56,087 bases of DNA from Prevotellaceae bacterium (lineage in GTDB: Bacteria > Bacteroidota > Bacteroidia > Bacteroidales > UBA932): NCBI GenBank assembly GCA_031288865.1, contig JAITQN010000110.1:1-56087 (forward strand). The letters are read 5' to 3'. The notes beneath the pieces are model-generated. The model had not been told where the DNA came from and made no database searches. It saw only the letters and a program-made list of their open reading frames with translations. The translations under genes and the position numbers were made by a program. Below, piece by piece: positions 20,274-30,896 of this stretch (position 1 is the stretch's first letter; each line of letters starts with the position of its first letter).

Positions 20274-22175
20274 ATGGCAAAATTAAATGAAGAAGTCCTC
20301 CCGGAGGATGAAGTACAAATCCCCAAACCTGAAGATGAAACCGTTGAACCCCTTGTTGAAGACGCTCCCGTTGAAGACGTGCTTCCCCAAAAGCACCGTG
20401 TAAGCAACGCTTCGGTAGATAACCATAAATTCGACTGGGATGCGTTTGAAGAAGAGGCAGTGGTGGATAGCGTGGCCAAAGCGGAAGTCGAAACAAAGTA
20501 TGAACAAACCCTGTCGAAGATCATTGAAAATGATGTAGTGGAAGGCACGGTGGTGAGCATGAACAAGCGCGAAGTGATTGTGAACATCGGGTACAAGAGT
20601 GAAGGGGTGATCAGCATTAGCGAATTCCGTTACAACCCCGACCTGAAAGTGGGTGACAAAGTAGAAGTTTACGTAGAAAGCGCGGAAGACAAACGCGGCC
20701 AGTTGATGCTCTCGCACAAGAAGGCGCGTGCCATGCGCTCGTGGGACCGTGTGAACCAAGCGCTCGAAACGGATGAAATCGTAAAAGGATATATTAAATG
20801 CCGCACCAAAGGCGGTATGATTGTGGATGTGTTCGGCATCGAAGCGTTCCTCCCGGGATCGCAAATTGATGTGAAGCCAATCCGCGACTACGACGTATTT
20901 GTGAACAAAACCATGGAATTCAAGATCGTGAAAATTAACCACGAATTCCGCAATGTGGTAGTGTCGCACAAGGCGTTGATTGAAGCCGAGCTGGAAGCGC
21001 AGAAGAAAGAAATTATCGGCCGTCTCGAGAAAGGACAGGTGCTCGAAGGCGCCGTGAAGAATATCACGTCGTATGGCGTATTCATCGACCTCGGCGGTGT
21101 AGACGGGTTGATTCACATCACCGACCTGTCGTGGGGACGCATTACCCATCCCGAAGAAATTGTACAGCTCGACCAGAAGATTAACGTGGTGATTCTCGAT
21201 TTCGACGATGCAAAGAAACGCATCGCCCTCGGCTTGAAACAGCTCAGCTCGCACCCGTGGGATTCCTTGGACGCCGGCCTGAAAGTGGGCGACAAGGTAA
21301 AGGGACGTGTAGTGGTTATCGCCGACTACGGCGCATTTATAGAAATACAACCCGGCGTGGAAGGCTTGATTCACGTGTCGGAAATGTCGTGGTCGCAACA
21401 CTTGCGCAGCGCACAGGACTTCATGAAGGTGGGCGACGAAGTGGAAGCCGTAGTGCTGACGCTCGACAAGGAAGAACGCAAAATGTCGTTGGGCATTAAA
21501 CAACTGAAACCCGACCCGTGGGCTACGATCGCCGAACGTTACCCTGTGGGCTCGCGCCGTCAGGCTAAGGTGCGCAACTTTACCAATTTCGGCGTGTTTG
21601 TCGAACTCGAAGAAGGCGTCGACGGGCTGGTGCATATCAGCGATTTGTCGTGGACGAAGAAAATCAAACACCCGGGCGAATTTACCGCTATCGGCAGTCC
21701 CCTTGAGGTTATTGTGCTGGAGGTAGATCCGGAAAACCGCCGCCTCAGCCTTGGCCACAAGCAGCTCGAAGAAAACCCGTGGGATGTGTTCGAAACCGTG
21801 TTCCTCGTTGACTCGATACACGAAGGCACCATCACGGCCATTAACGATAAAACCGCTTTCGTAGCGTTGCCTTATGGCGTGGAAGGTATGGCGTCGATCA
21901 AACAATTGCTGAAGGAAGACGGCACAACGGCCAAGGTAGAAGAAAAGATTCCTTTCAAGGTATTGGAATTTAACAAGGGCGCTAAGCGCATCACCTTGTC
22001 GCATACCCGCACATTCGAAGATGCAAAGCATGAGAATGAGGCCAAGGAAAAGAATACAGAGACCGAAAATACGCAAAAAGCCGTTAAAAAATTGAAGGCT
22101 AATCTGGAAAAAACCACGTTAGGCGATATTAGCGAACTGGCTGCGTTGAAATCGGAAATGGAGAACAACCAGTAA
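20274..22175 (+). CDS. rpsA: 30S ribosomal protein S1
   Basis: 633 aa with consecutive S1 domains ('GVFIDLGGVDGLIHITDLSWGRITHPEE', 'GAFIEIQPGVEGLIHVSEMSW', 'GVFVELEEGVDGLVHISDLSW'). Confidence 0.95.
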   Translation: MAKLNEEVLPEDEVQIPKPEDETVEPLVEDAPVEDVLPQKHRVSNASVDNHKFDWDAFEEEAVVDSVAKAEVETKYEQTLSKIIENDVVEGTVVSMNKREVIVNIGYKSEGVISISEFRYNPDLKVGDKVEVYVESAEDKRGQLMLSHKKARAMRSWDRVNQALETDEIVKGYIKCRTKGGMIVDVFGIEAFLPGSQIDVKPIRDYDVFVNKTMEFKIVKINHEFRNVVVSHKALIEAELEAQKKEIIGRLEKGQVLEGAVKNITSYGVFIDLGGVDGLIHITDLSWGRITHPEEIVQLDQKINVVILDFDDAKKRIALGLKQLSSHPWDSLDAGLKVGDKVKGRVVVIADYGAFIEIQPGVEGLIHVSEMSWSQHLRSAQDFMKVGDEVEAVVLTLDKEERKMSLGIKQLKPDPWATIAERYPVGSRRQAKVRNFTNFGVFVELEEGVDGLVHISDLSWTKKIKHPGEFTAIGSPLEVIVLEVDPENRRLSLGHKQLEENPWDVFETVFLVDSIHEGTITAINDKTAFVALPYGVEGMASIKQLLKEDGTTAKVEEKIPFKVLEFNKGAKRITLSHTRTFEDAKHENEAKEKNTETENTQKAVKKLKANLEKTTLGDISELAALKSEMENNQ

Positions 22176-22198
22176 CACACGCGTGTAGAAATAAAAAG

Positions 22199-22229
22199 GC
22201 CGGAACCGCAAAGGATTCCGGCTTTTTTT
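22199..22229 (+). terminator. Rho-independent terminator of rpsA
   Basis: GCCGGAA / TTCCGGC stem followed by TTTTTTT. Confidence 0.85.
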
Positions 22230-22255
22230 GTATCTTTGTTCTTATTTAAAATCGC

Positions 22256-23830
22256 ATGAAGAAAATTCTTACTATCATCCTATATTGTATTTGTGCTATC
22301 ACACTTCAAGCCCAATCTCAACAAGACCTGCAGAAAGGTTATGAGAAGTTCGGGCGGTTGCTCTATTATATCAACAGCCATTATGTGGATACCGCCCAAA
22401 TTCATAAATTGGTGGAGAAAGCGGTGGTGAATACCCTCCGTAACCTCGATCCGCACTCTGTGTACCTGAATGCCGACGATGTGAAGGCCGCCAACGAACC
22501 GCTGGAAGGCAATTTTGAAGGCATCGGCGTGGAGTTTAATATCCTGCTCGACACCCTCACGGTAGTAACCCCCATAGCCGGCGGCCCTTCGGAAATGGTG
22601 GGCATCAAGGCCGGCGACCGTATTGTGGCGGTAGACGGTAAAAATATCGCCGGCATCGGATTAAGGAACAATGACGTGTTTAAGCTGCTGCGCGGGCCGA
22701 AAGGCACGATAGTCGACATGGAAATTATGCGCAAGGGCGTGGAGGAACTCCTCCAATTCCGGGTGATACGCGACAAGATTCCTATCTTCAGCCTCGATGC
22801 GTTCTATGAAGTGGAACCGGGACTGATTTACCTGCGCCTGAGCCGCTTCTCAATGACCACCATTCAGGAGATAAAAGAAGCTTTGGCCAAGTTTAAGAAA
22901 AAACCGGCAAAAATGATCCTCGACCTGCGCGATAATGCCGGCGGGGTGTTGCAAGCCTCTATTGACCTGGCTAACCAGTTTTTTGACAAGGGCTGCCTGC
23001 TGGTTTACAATGAGGGCGTGCACTGGCCCAAAACGATGGAGATATCGACCGACGAAGGATTTTTCAAGGAGGGAGAGCTGGTGGTGCTGGTTGACGAGGG
23101 AAGCGCGTCGGCCAGCGAGATTGTGGCGGGCGCCATACAGGACTGGGACCGCGGAATCCTCGTGGGGCGCCGCACTTTCGGCAAAGGACTGGTGCAACAA
23201 CTGCTGCCCCTTACCGACGGTTCGCAAATACGTTTGACGGTGGCGCGCTATCATACCCCCACAGGCCGCGCCATACAACGCCCCTACGATGCCGGACATA
23301 TCGAAAAATATTACGACGATTTGTATAAACGATATTCTAACGGCGAGATTTACAGCAAAGACAGTATCCATTTCCCCGACTCCCTGAAATATTACACCTT
23401 AAAGGATAAACGTCTGGTGTATGGCGGCGGCGGCATCATGCCCGATGTGTTCATGCCACTGGATACGACATATTATTCGGTGTATTACTCAAGACTGGTG
23501 CGTATGGGGTTGCTCTACCAGTTTGTGCTGCGTTACATGGACGAAAACCGTGCCGCTTTACAGGCGAAATATCAAAAATTTGCCAATTTTGACAGAAAGT
23601 ATGAAGTGGATGAGGCGCTGTTTGAGGAGTTGCTCAATTATGCCGAAAGCCACAAATTGCCGCGCAACAACGATGATATTACTATATCCGCACCGCAAAT
23701 TAAGCTTGTACTCAAGGCTTACATCGCCCGTGCTTTATGGGGTATGAGCGCCTACTTTGAAACAGTGAACAAGCACGACCGGGAATTTCAAAAGGCAGTG
23801 GAACTGTTACGCGCTCCTAAACGAAATTAG
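22256..23830 (+). CDS. S41 family C-terminal processing peptidase (PDZ domain)
   Basis: 524 aa; paralog of 15776..17389; 'EGSASASEIVAGAIQDWDRGILVGRRTFGKGLVQQLLPL'. Confidence 0.92.
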   Translation: MKKILTIILYCICAITLQAQSQQDLQKGYEKFGRLLYYINSHYVDTAQIHKLVEKAVVNTLRNLDPHSVYLNADDVKAANEPLEGNFEGIGVEFNILLDTLTVVTPIAGGPSEMVGIKAGDRIVAVDGKNIAGIGLRNNDVFKLLRGPKGTIVDMEIMRKGVEELLQFRVIRDKIPIFSLDAFYEVEPGLIYLRLSRFSMTTIQEIKEALAKFKKKPAKMILDLRDNAGGVLQASIDLANQFFDKGCLLVYNEGVHWPKTMEISTDEGFFKEGELVVLVDEGSASASEIVAGAIQDWDRGILVGRRTFGKGLVQQLLPLTDGSQIRLTVARYHTPTGRAIQRPYDAGHIEKYYDDLYKRYSNGEIYSKDSIHFPDSLKYYTLKDKRLVYGGGGIMPDVFMPLDTTYYSVYYSRLVRMGLLYQFVLRYMDENRAALQAKYQKFANFDRKYEVDEALFEELLNYAESHKLPRNNDDITISAPQIKLVLKAYIARALWGMSAYFETVNKHDREFQKAVELLRAPKRN

Positions 23831-23978
23831 TTCGCCACCGGGAAAAACAGGAATAGTTGGCTTAACATCAATAAATCTCCCTCTCCATCATTAAAATTTT
23901 AGCAAGCTAATTGTCAGGTTGTTGAAAAATAATTCACATTTTTTTCTTAACATTTGCATAACAATAAAAAAAGTTTCT

Positions 23979-23986
23979 TATATTTG
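23979..23986 (+). promoter_or_regulatory. Bacteroidota -7 box TATATTTG, candidate PUL promoter
   Basis: TAnnTTTG with TTTG at 23953-23956 (22 nt spacer) in the PUL upstream region. Confidence 0.4.
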
Positions 23987-24030
23987 CCACTGCGTTCGTT
24001 TCGTTAGAAGATTGACGGCTTTTACTAAAA

Positions 24031-24247
24031 TTGTCCTAGTCAGTCAAATCGACCACTTGCTTCATGTATATTTAATATTTTCGTAAACTCTCCGTTCCTG
24101 TTAGCCTTGTCGGCCTCTCCACCCTTTCTGTATTGCAATCTCTCTATTGTGATATTCTTCCCCTTTTTCTTCCCCTTTGCAATTTCCCATCTTGTCAATG
24201 TTCTGAAAATCTGTGTTCTATAATCTCGATTTGACTGACTAGAACAA
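24031..24247. mobile_element. Putative MITE-like element bounded by ~22 bp inverted repeats
   Basis: TTGTCCTAGTCAGTCAAATCGA (24031-24052) vs TCGATTTGACTGACTAGAACAA (24226-24247): inverted, one mismatch; core 17 bp perfect (24036-24052 / 24226-24242). Confidence 0.55.
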
Positions 24248-24278
24248 ACCAATTTTTAACCATTAAAAAAACAGAACT

Positions 24279-25613
24279 ATGAAACACAAAAACATTATGA
24301 AACGGGGAGGGCAACTCACACTGCTGGCGTGCCTCCTGTTGCTTTGCATGACACGATGCAAAGAAGAGCCGGCAGACATCGGGGCGCAATACAACCCGGA
24401 TATCCCGCTGGAAGTGGCGCGGTTCACGCCCGACAGCGGCGGCGCAGCTACACAGCTGATGATTTACGGCTCCAACTTCGGAACCGACACCTCGAAAATC
24501 CTTTTGACCGTGGGCGGGAAAAAGGCAACGCTGGTGGGATGCAACGGCTCGGTAATCTATGCGATGGTGCCGCGGCAGGTACGCCCCGATTCGGGGTTTT
24601 GCGAACTGGCGCTCCGCATAGAGGAGCAGGAAGTAACGTGCGACCAACAATTCCACTACGCGCCGCACTATCTGGTGAGCACACTGGCCGGCTTCTTTTC
24701 CAACGAAAACAGGGATGGCTCCATCGTAGACGGCACTTTTGACAAGGCTGGATTCGAATTGCCCTATTGGCTGATATTCGACGAAAAGAAGAACCTCTTC
24801 CTGATTGAAAGAGAACGCGCCCTGCGCTATATCGACCTTGAAAAAGGAGCGGTGACCACCAAATTCCGTACCGGTAACGGTATGAACCGCCCCCGCACCC
24901 TGGCGTTCACGCCCAATTTCGACACCCTGCTCGTTGCCCACGACGCCGGGGAGTGGGCAGATATGTCGCAGGCCATGCTGACCACAGCCGACAATTTTAC
25001 GGACTGGGAACGGGTATGCAATTCCAAGCAATGCAACGGCGGCGCATTCCACCCCGTGCACCACGATTATTATTTCAACAGCTATGAGGCGGCGCAGGTC
25101 TATAAAGTCACCGACCGCTCAAGAATACCCTGGACATACGGAGAACTCTTCAGGTGGGGCGATAAAGATTGGGAATTTAATATCCAGTTCGCACCCAGCG
25201 GCAATTTCGCCTACATGGTGGTGATTAACCGGCATTATATAGTAAGGTCTAACTACAACTGGACTACGCGCAAACTGGAAGCCCCCACGGATTTCGTCGG
25301 GGCACGATGGGGATGGGATCATGTAGACGGCATGGGCACCAATGCCCGCATAGACGATCCCCACCAGGGCGCTTTTGATGAAAACGACAACTTCTATCTC
25401 TGTGAACAGGGGAACCATGTTATCCGGAAAATCACGCCCGACGGCATCGTCACCACCTTTGCCGGCCGGCCCAGGGAATCGGGGTATGTAGACGGCGAAT
25501 TGCGGACAGCCCAGTTTAACAGGCCTACCGGAATTGTCTACGACCGGGACACTAAAACATTCTATATCGCCGACGAGAACAACCGGCGCATCCGAGTAAT
25601 AACTTTTGAATAA
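24279..25613 (+). CDS. IPT/TIG domain plus NHL-repeat lipoprotein
   Basis: 444 aa; 'CMTRCKEE' lipobox-like, 'FTPDSGGAATQLMIYGSNFGTDTSKILLTVGGKKA' IPT/TIG, NHL-like 'NHVIRKITPDGIVTTFAG', 'FNRPTGIVYDRDTKTFYIADENNRRIRVI'. Confidence 0.85.
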   Translation: MKHKNIMKRGGQLTLLACLLLLCMTRCKEEPADIGAQYNPDIPLEVARFTPDSGGAATQLMIYGSNFGTDTSKILLTVGGKKATLVGCNGSVIYAMVPRQVRPDSGFCELALRIEEQEVTCDQQFHYAPHYLVSTLAGFFSNENRDGSIVDGTFDKAGFELPYWLIFDEKKNLFLIERERALRYIDLEKGAVTTKFRTGNGMNRPRTLAFTPNFDTLLVAHDAGEWADMSQAMLTTADNFTDWERVCNSKQCNGGAFHPVHHDYYFNSYEAAQVYKVTDRSRIPWTYGELFRWGDKDWEFNIQFAPSGNFAYMVVINRHYIVRSNYNWTTRKLEAPTDFVGARWGWDHVDGMGTNARIDDPHQGAFDENDNFYLCEQGNHVIRKITPDGIVTTFAGRPRESGYVDGELRTAQFNRPTGIVYDRDTKTFYIADENNRRIRVITFE

Positions 25614-25623
25614 TCGAAACACT

Positions 25624-28600
25624 ATGAAAAAAATCATCTTATTGGGATTACTGGCTTCCCTGTGTACGGTGATACCTGCCGTTGCGCAAACCGCAGACAA
25701 CACGAAGGTAGAAATTACAGGTGCCGTAACCGACGAAAAGGGAGAGCCGCTGATTGGGGTCAACGTCACCGTGAAGAACCAACCGGGCTTGGGAACGACC
25801 ACCAATGTGAGCGGGCAATACCGTATTACCACTGGACTTTACACCACGCTGCTTTTCTCTTACCTCGGCTTCGAGCCGCAGGAAGTATTGGTGAAAGACG
25901 TAACCACAATTAACATCGTAATGAAAGAACATGAGGCCAGCGTACTGGACGAAATAGTCATCACGGCCGTTGGGGCGCAGAAGAAAGAAACCCTGAGCGG
26001 CGCGATAACCACCGTTGACATTAAAACCCTCAAGGCGCCCACGGCCAACATCACCAACGCCCTGGCCGGGAACGTGGCGGGGATTATCTCCATGCAGACG
26101 TCGGGCGAGCCGGGCGCCAACGCGTCGGAGTTCTGGATACGCGGCATCTCCACGTTCGGCGCGGGCTCCAGCGCCCTGATACTGGTCGACGGCTTCGAGC
26201 GCCCGTTCAATGAAATCAACGTGGAAGATATCGAATCGTTCTCCGTATTGAAAGACGCTTCGGCCACCGCCATATACGGCGCACGAGGCGCCAACGGCGT
26301 GGTACTGGTGACCACCAAACGAGGCGGTTCCGGGAAAATCAACATCAACTCCAAAGCGGAATACAGCTACAACACCCGCACCCGCACGCCCGAATTTGTA
26401 GACGGCTACACCTACGCCACCATGGCCAACGAAGCGCGAATCACGCGCAATCTGGAGCCACTCTACACAGCCACCGAACTGGACATCTTAAGGTATAACC
26501 TCGACCCCGACGTGTACCCGAACGTGAACTGGAAAGACCTGCTGCTGCGCGACGGCGCCAGTGTCTACCGGGCGTCGATTAACATGGACGGCGGCGGCGC
26601 TACGGCGCGCTACTACGTGTCGGGCAGCTTCCTCGAAGAAGAGGGCATGTACAAGTCCAACGAATCGTTGAAGGATTTCAAAACCAACGCCAACCTGCAA
26701 CGCTGGAACTACCGCTCCAATATCGACATCGACATCACCCCCACCACCGTGTTGCGCCTCGGCGTATCGGGGTTCTTTGAAAAGAAGAACCAGGCCGGGC
26801 TGAACGACGACCTCTGGAACTCGATTGGCGGCACCACGCCGATAGCTTCGCCGGTAATGTATTCCAACGGCAGGGTGCCGTCCATGGGAAAAAACGAATA
26901 TGTCAACCCCTGGGTAATAGCCACCCAAACCGGGTACAAGGAATTTTGGAGAAGCAAGGCGGAAACCAACATCACCCTCGAGCAGGACTTCAGGTTCATC
27001 ACCGAAGGGCTGCGCTTCGTGGGGCGTTTTGCCTTCGACTCCGACAGCAAGAACAACATCCTGCACGCAATGCTGCCTGAACTGTGGACAGCGGAACGAC
27101 GGCGCAACCCCGACGGTAGCCTGACCTTTAACCGGGTAGCCACCGAACAGCTGATGACGCAGTCCTCCGACTCGTGGGGCGAACGGATTTTCAACCTCGA
27201 GGCGGAACTACATTACAGCCGGCGCTTCCTTGAACATCACAACATGAGCGCCATGCTCAAATATACCCAGCGCGAGCAGGTCGAAACATCAAATGTGGGC
27301 GATGACATCAAACGGGGCATTCCGCACCGCAACCAGTCACTGGCCGGGCGTGTCACGTACGATTTGTTCAGCCGTTACTTTATCGAGTTCAACGGCGGGT
27401 ACTCCGGCTCGGAAGTCTTCAAAAGCGGCTACCAGTTCGGGTTCTTCCCGGCCATCTCTGGCGGCTGGAACATCTCGGAAGAGCCCTGGCTGAAACCGCA
27501 TACCCCCTGGCTCGACATGCTGAAAATACGCTACTCTTACGGGCAGGTGGGCAATGAAAAAATCAATGACGTCCGTTTCCCGTATGTGGAGGAAATAGAA
27601 GAGACGGAGACCGGGTATGATTTCGGTGACAACAACAACACCAACCCTTTTACAGGCCTGCATTACAAAACGGTAGCCGCCGAGTCGCTCACGTGGGAAG
27701 TGTCGACCAAGCACAACCTCGGGATTGACATCCACCTGTTCGGGGACAAGTTCTCCGGCACCATCGACATCTATAAAGACGTGCGGAGCAGTATTTACAT
27801 GGAGCGCAAGAACCTGTCGAAAATGGTAGGCATTACCAGCACCCCATGGGCCAATGTGGGCAAGATGGAAAACCGCGGTTTCGACGGACAGTTCAACTTC
27901 AGCAACCGTTTCGGCGAGGTGGAATTTACCCTGCGCGGAAATATCACCTACACCCACAACAAGGTGCTCGAGTATGACGAAGAAGCCAACGCCCTGCCTT
28001 ACAAAATGACGCAGGGATACCGGTGGGAACAGGCCAAGGGCCTCATTGCACTGGGTCTGTTCAAAGATTTCGACGACATCCGCAACAGCCCGGCACAGAA
28101 GTTCGGGGAATACCTGCCCGGCGACATTAAATATAAGGACGTGAACGGCGACGGCATCATTGACAACAATGACATAGTAGCCATCGGCGCCACCCGCGTC
28201 CCGAGCCTGGTGTACGGGACAGGGCTGTCGGTGTTGTGGAAAGGGTTCGACTTCAACGTCCACTTTCAGGGCGCCGGCAAGTCGGCCTATTTCATCGGGG
28301 GATACGGCGTGTACCCCTTTACGGACGGCGAATGGGGGAACGTGCTCAGCGTCGCGGGCGACCCCAACAACCGGTGGATATCGCGGGAAATATCCGGCAC
28401 GCCCGACACCGAGCGCGCCGACGCGCAGTTCCCGCGCCTGTCGTACAGCAGCCTCCAATGGAACAAGGAACGGGATGGGTATGCCCGTGTAGTGAGCAGC
28501 GGTATCAGTAACAACTACCGCAATTCTACCTTCTGGCTGCGCAACGGCGCCTACCTGCGGTTCAAAACACTGGAAATAGGCTATACCGTTCCGAAAGCCA

Positions 28601-28764
28601 TCACCAACAAGGCGCACATGAATACCGTGCGGGTATTTTTCATCGGCACCAACCTCTTCGTGTGGGACTCGCTAAAACTCTGGGACCCGGAACTCGGCAG
28701 CGGCGACGGCTTGAAATATCCCCTGGCGAAAACCTTCACCTTCGGACTGACGCTTAACATGTAA
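25624..28764 (+). CDS. SusC/RagA family TonB-linked outer membrane protein
   Basis: From MKKIILLG; CarboxypepD_reg-like N-terminus, plug 'SVLKDASATAIYGARGANGVVLVTTKRG', C-terminal 'YPLAKTFTFGLTLNM'. Confidence 0.95.
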   Translation: MKKIILLGLLASLCTVIPAVAQTADNTKVEITGAVTDEKGEPLIGVNVTVKNQPGLGTTTNVSGQYRITTGLYTTLLFSYLGFEPQEVLVKDVTTINIVMKEHEASVLDEIVITAVGAQKKETLSGAITTVDIKTLKAPTANITNALAGNVAGIISMQTSGEPGANASEFWIRGISTFGAGSSALILVDGFERPFNEINVEDIESFSVLKDASATAIYGARGANGVVLVTTKRGGSGKININSKAEYSYNTRTRTPEFVDGYTYATMANEARITRNLEPLYTATELDILRYNLDPDVYPNVNWKDLLLRDGASVYRASINMDGGGATARYYVSGSFLEEEGMYKSNESLKDFKTNANLQRWNYRSNIDIDITPTTVLRLGVSGFFEKKNQAGLNDDLWNSIGGTTPIASPVMYSNGRVPSMGKNEYVNPWVIATQTGYKEFWRSKAETNITLEQDFRFITEGLRFVGRFAFDSDSKNNILHAMLPELWTAERRRNPDGSLTFNRVATEQLMTQSSDSWGERIFNLEAELHYSRRFLEHHNMSAMLKYTQREQVETSNVGDDIKRGIPHRNQSLAGRVTYDLFSRYFIEFNGGYSGSEVFKSGYQFGFFPAISGGWNISEEPWLKPHTPWLDMLKIRYSYGQVGNEKINDVRFPYVEEIEETETGYDFGDNNNTNPFTGLHYKTVAAESLTWEVSTKHNLGIDIHLFGDKFSGTIDIYKDVRSSIYMERKNLSKMVGITSTPWANVGKMENRGFDGQFNFSNRFGEVEFTLRGNITYTHNKVLEYDEEANALPYKMTQGYRWEQAKGLIALGLFKDFDDIRNSPAQKFGEYLPGDIKYKDVNGDGIIDNNDIVAIGATRVPSLVYGTGLSVLWKGFDFNVHFQGAGKSAYFIGGYGVYPFTDGEWGNVLSVAGDPNNRWISREISGTPDTERADAQFPRLSYSSLQWNKERDGYARVVSSGISNNYRNSTFWLRNGAYLRFKTLEIGYTVPKAITNKAHMNTVRVFFIGTNLFVWDSLKLWDPELGSGDGLKYPLAKTFTFGLTLNM

Positions 28765-28787
28765 TCGACTTTAAAATGAAACATATC

Positions 28788-30860
28788 ATGAAAAAAATAA
28801 TATTTATATTCCTTATTATACTGCTCTCAGGAGCCTGCTCCGAATATTTGGACGTGGAACACCTGTTGGAAAACACGATGGAGATACAAACCGTGTTCGA
28901 GAGCAAAGACTATTCCGACCAGTGGCTGGCGGCTGTGTACGCGCATCTAGGAAAAGAAAATATGGACGTGTCCAGTAAAGGGAGCATGCCCTTCAACCTG
29001 ATTTCCGACGACATGTACTTCAACGACCGGCGGAAAACGAGTAATAGGCCCTACAACAAGTTCAAGAACGGCGAATATACCGAATCCGACGAACAGTCCT
29101 CATGGGAGTCGTGCTACCAGGGTATCCGCGACGCGTCGACCTACCTTCGCTACATCGGCAACTGCAAGGAACTGACGCAGGACGAAATCACCGACCGCAA
29201 AGCGCAGGCGCGCTTCGCGCGGGCCTACCTCTACTGGCTGCTGTTGCGCAAGTACGGCCCCATTCCCATCCTGCCGGACGAAGGACTGGACTTCACGAAA
29301 GAGTATGAAGACCTGGCCATACCCCGCAGCACCTACGAAGCGTGCGCCGAGTTTATTGCCGGCGAGTTGGCGATAGCCGCCCGCGATTTGCCCCAAGGTC
29401 TCCGCGACAACCGCGATGTAGCCCGCCCCACCAAAGGAGCGGCCCTGGCTGCCCGCGCCAAAGTGTACCTGTATTCGGCAAGCCCCCTGTTCAACGGCAA
29501 CACCGACCCCTGGGCAGCACAGTTGGTTGACCACGAAGGCAACCGCTTAGTGTCGGAAACGGTAGACGAAACCAAATGGGCCAAGGCCGCCGCCGCCGCT
29601 AAAGAAGTAATGGATTTGGGCGTTTACGAATTACACACCGTTCCTTTCCGCGACTTGCCTTACGACAACAGCAAGAAGGGCTACAACCAGTGGATGACTT
29701 TCGATTATTACTACTATCCGGCCACCATCGCCCCTCCGCATCACGAGATATATTCAAACAACAACTGGCCGGAAGGATGGAAGAATATCGACCCGTTTGA
29801 ATCGTACCGACAGGTTTTTAACGGCGACATGCGGGCATGGGGATCCACGGAGTTGATTTTTACGAGAGGCGTAAACCAGGAGCACAACGAAGACATTAAG
29901 GCGCTGGTCGCCCACCAAATGCCCCGCTCCCTGAACGGATGGGGCACGCACGGCCTGACCCTGAAAATGTATGACACCTATTATATGAACAACGGCGACG
30001 ACTTTCCGTCCGGCAACCGGCCGCAGGGCTATACGAATAATGACCCTGCCAGCCCCAACTACTATGCCAATTATCTGCCCCTGCCACCGAATGTATCGCT
30101 GCAACATGCCCGCCGCGAGCCCCGCTTCTATGCCTCGGTAGCCTATAACGGCAGCATTTGGGAGTGTGAGCGGAACCCCGACCAGAATGACAAAGAACAC
30201 CGCTACAAGCAAGTGTTTTATTACCGCGACAGCAATGACGGCAAACTCCCGGGCGAAACGGAATTTTACCTGCCCACCGGCATCGGCATCAAAAAATACT
30301 ACAACCCGAGGGATTACCGCCGTAATACCAACGATTACGAAGGAATAACGTTTAAGCCGGAGCCGGCCATCCGCTATGCCGAAGTGCTGTTGATTTACGC
30401 CGAAGCGCTGAACGAACTGGCAAGCTCGCACGTGATACCCACCTACGACGGTACAACGTCAATTAGCGTAAGCCGCGACGTCGCGGAAATGAACCGCGCC
30501 ATAAAACAAATCCGCATCCGGGCCGGCCTGCCCAATTTCGAGGCAGCGGTTTACCAAAGTCAGGATGAGTTCAGGAAAAAACTGAAACGCGAACGGCAAA
30601 TCGAACTGATGGGCGAAGGGCATCGCTACTTCGACCTGCGCCGATGGAAAGACGCGCCCACTGAAGAAGCGGAACTGGTGACGGGCTTCGACATGAACAT
30701 GCCTTCTTCACAGAAAGAGCGGTTCGACACCCCCGTGGAAGTGCTCTCCCTGCCGAGCGTCTTCATAAATAAAATGTACCTGTGGCCTATTTCACACAGC
30801 GAACTGAAGAAAAACAGAAAATTAACCCAAAACCCCGGCTGGACTTATTTTACCGACTAA
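28788..30860 (+). CDS. SusD/RagB family nutrient-binding outer membrane lipoprotein
   Basis: 'LLSGACSEYLDVE' lipobox; 'RFARAYLYWLLLRKYGPIPIL'; C-terminal 'KRERQIELMGEGHRYFDLRRWKDA'. Confidence 0.94.
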   Translation: MKKIIFIFLIILLSGACSEYLDVEHLLENTMEIQTVFESKDYSDQWLAAVYAHLGKENMDVSSKGSMPFNLISDDMYFNDRRKTSNRPYNKFKNGEYTESDEQSSWESCYQGIRDASTYLRYIGNCKELTQDEITDRKAQARFARAYLYWLLLRKYGPIPILPDEGLDFTKEYEDLAIPRSTYEACAEFIAGELAIAARDLPQGLRDNRDVARPTKGAALAARAKVYLYSASPLFNGNTDPWAAQLVDHEGNRLVSETVDETKWAKAAAAAKEVMDLGVYELHTVPFRDLPYDNSKKGYNQWMTFDYYYYPATIAPPHHEIYSNNNWPEGWKNIDPFESYRQVFNGDMRAWGSTELIFTRGVNQEHNEDIKALVAHQMPRSLNGWGTHGLTLKMYDTYYMNNGDDFPSGNRPQGYTNNDPASPNYYANYLPLPPNVSLQHARREPRFYASVAYNGSIWECERNPDQNDKEHRYKQVFYYRDSNDGKLPGETEFYLPTGIGIKKYYNPRDYRRNTNDYEGITFKPEPAIRYAEVLLIYAEALNELASSHVIPTYDGTTSISVSRDVAEMNRAIKQIRIRAGLPNFEAAVYQSQDEFRKKLKRERQIELMGEGHRYFDLRRWKDAPTEEAELVTGFDMNMPSSQKERFDTPVEVLSLPSVFINKMYLWPISHSELKKNRKLTQNPGWTYFTD

Positions 30861-30896
30861 GGGAACATGTTGAACAATTTTAATAATTTTTACGCA

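Noticed and set aside
20283-22076. 597 aa minus-strand ORF antisense to rpsA
   Set aside because: Shadow ORF produced by codon bias in a clear ribosomal protein S1 gene; low-complexity F/H/V-rich translation with no domain.
24040-24252. 70 aa minus ORF inside the inverted-repeat element
   Set aside because: No recognisable transposase motif; spans almost exactly the element and its TIRs, so more likely an incidental open frame.
27337-28617. 426 aa minus-strand ORF antisense to susC-like gene
   Set aside because: Overlaps a clear SusC; no recognisable motifs.
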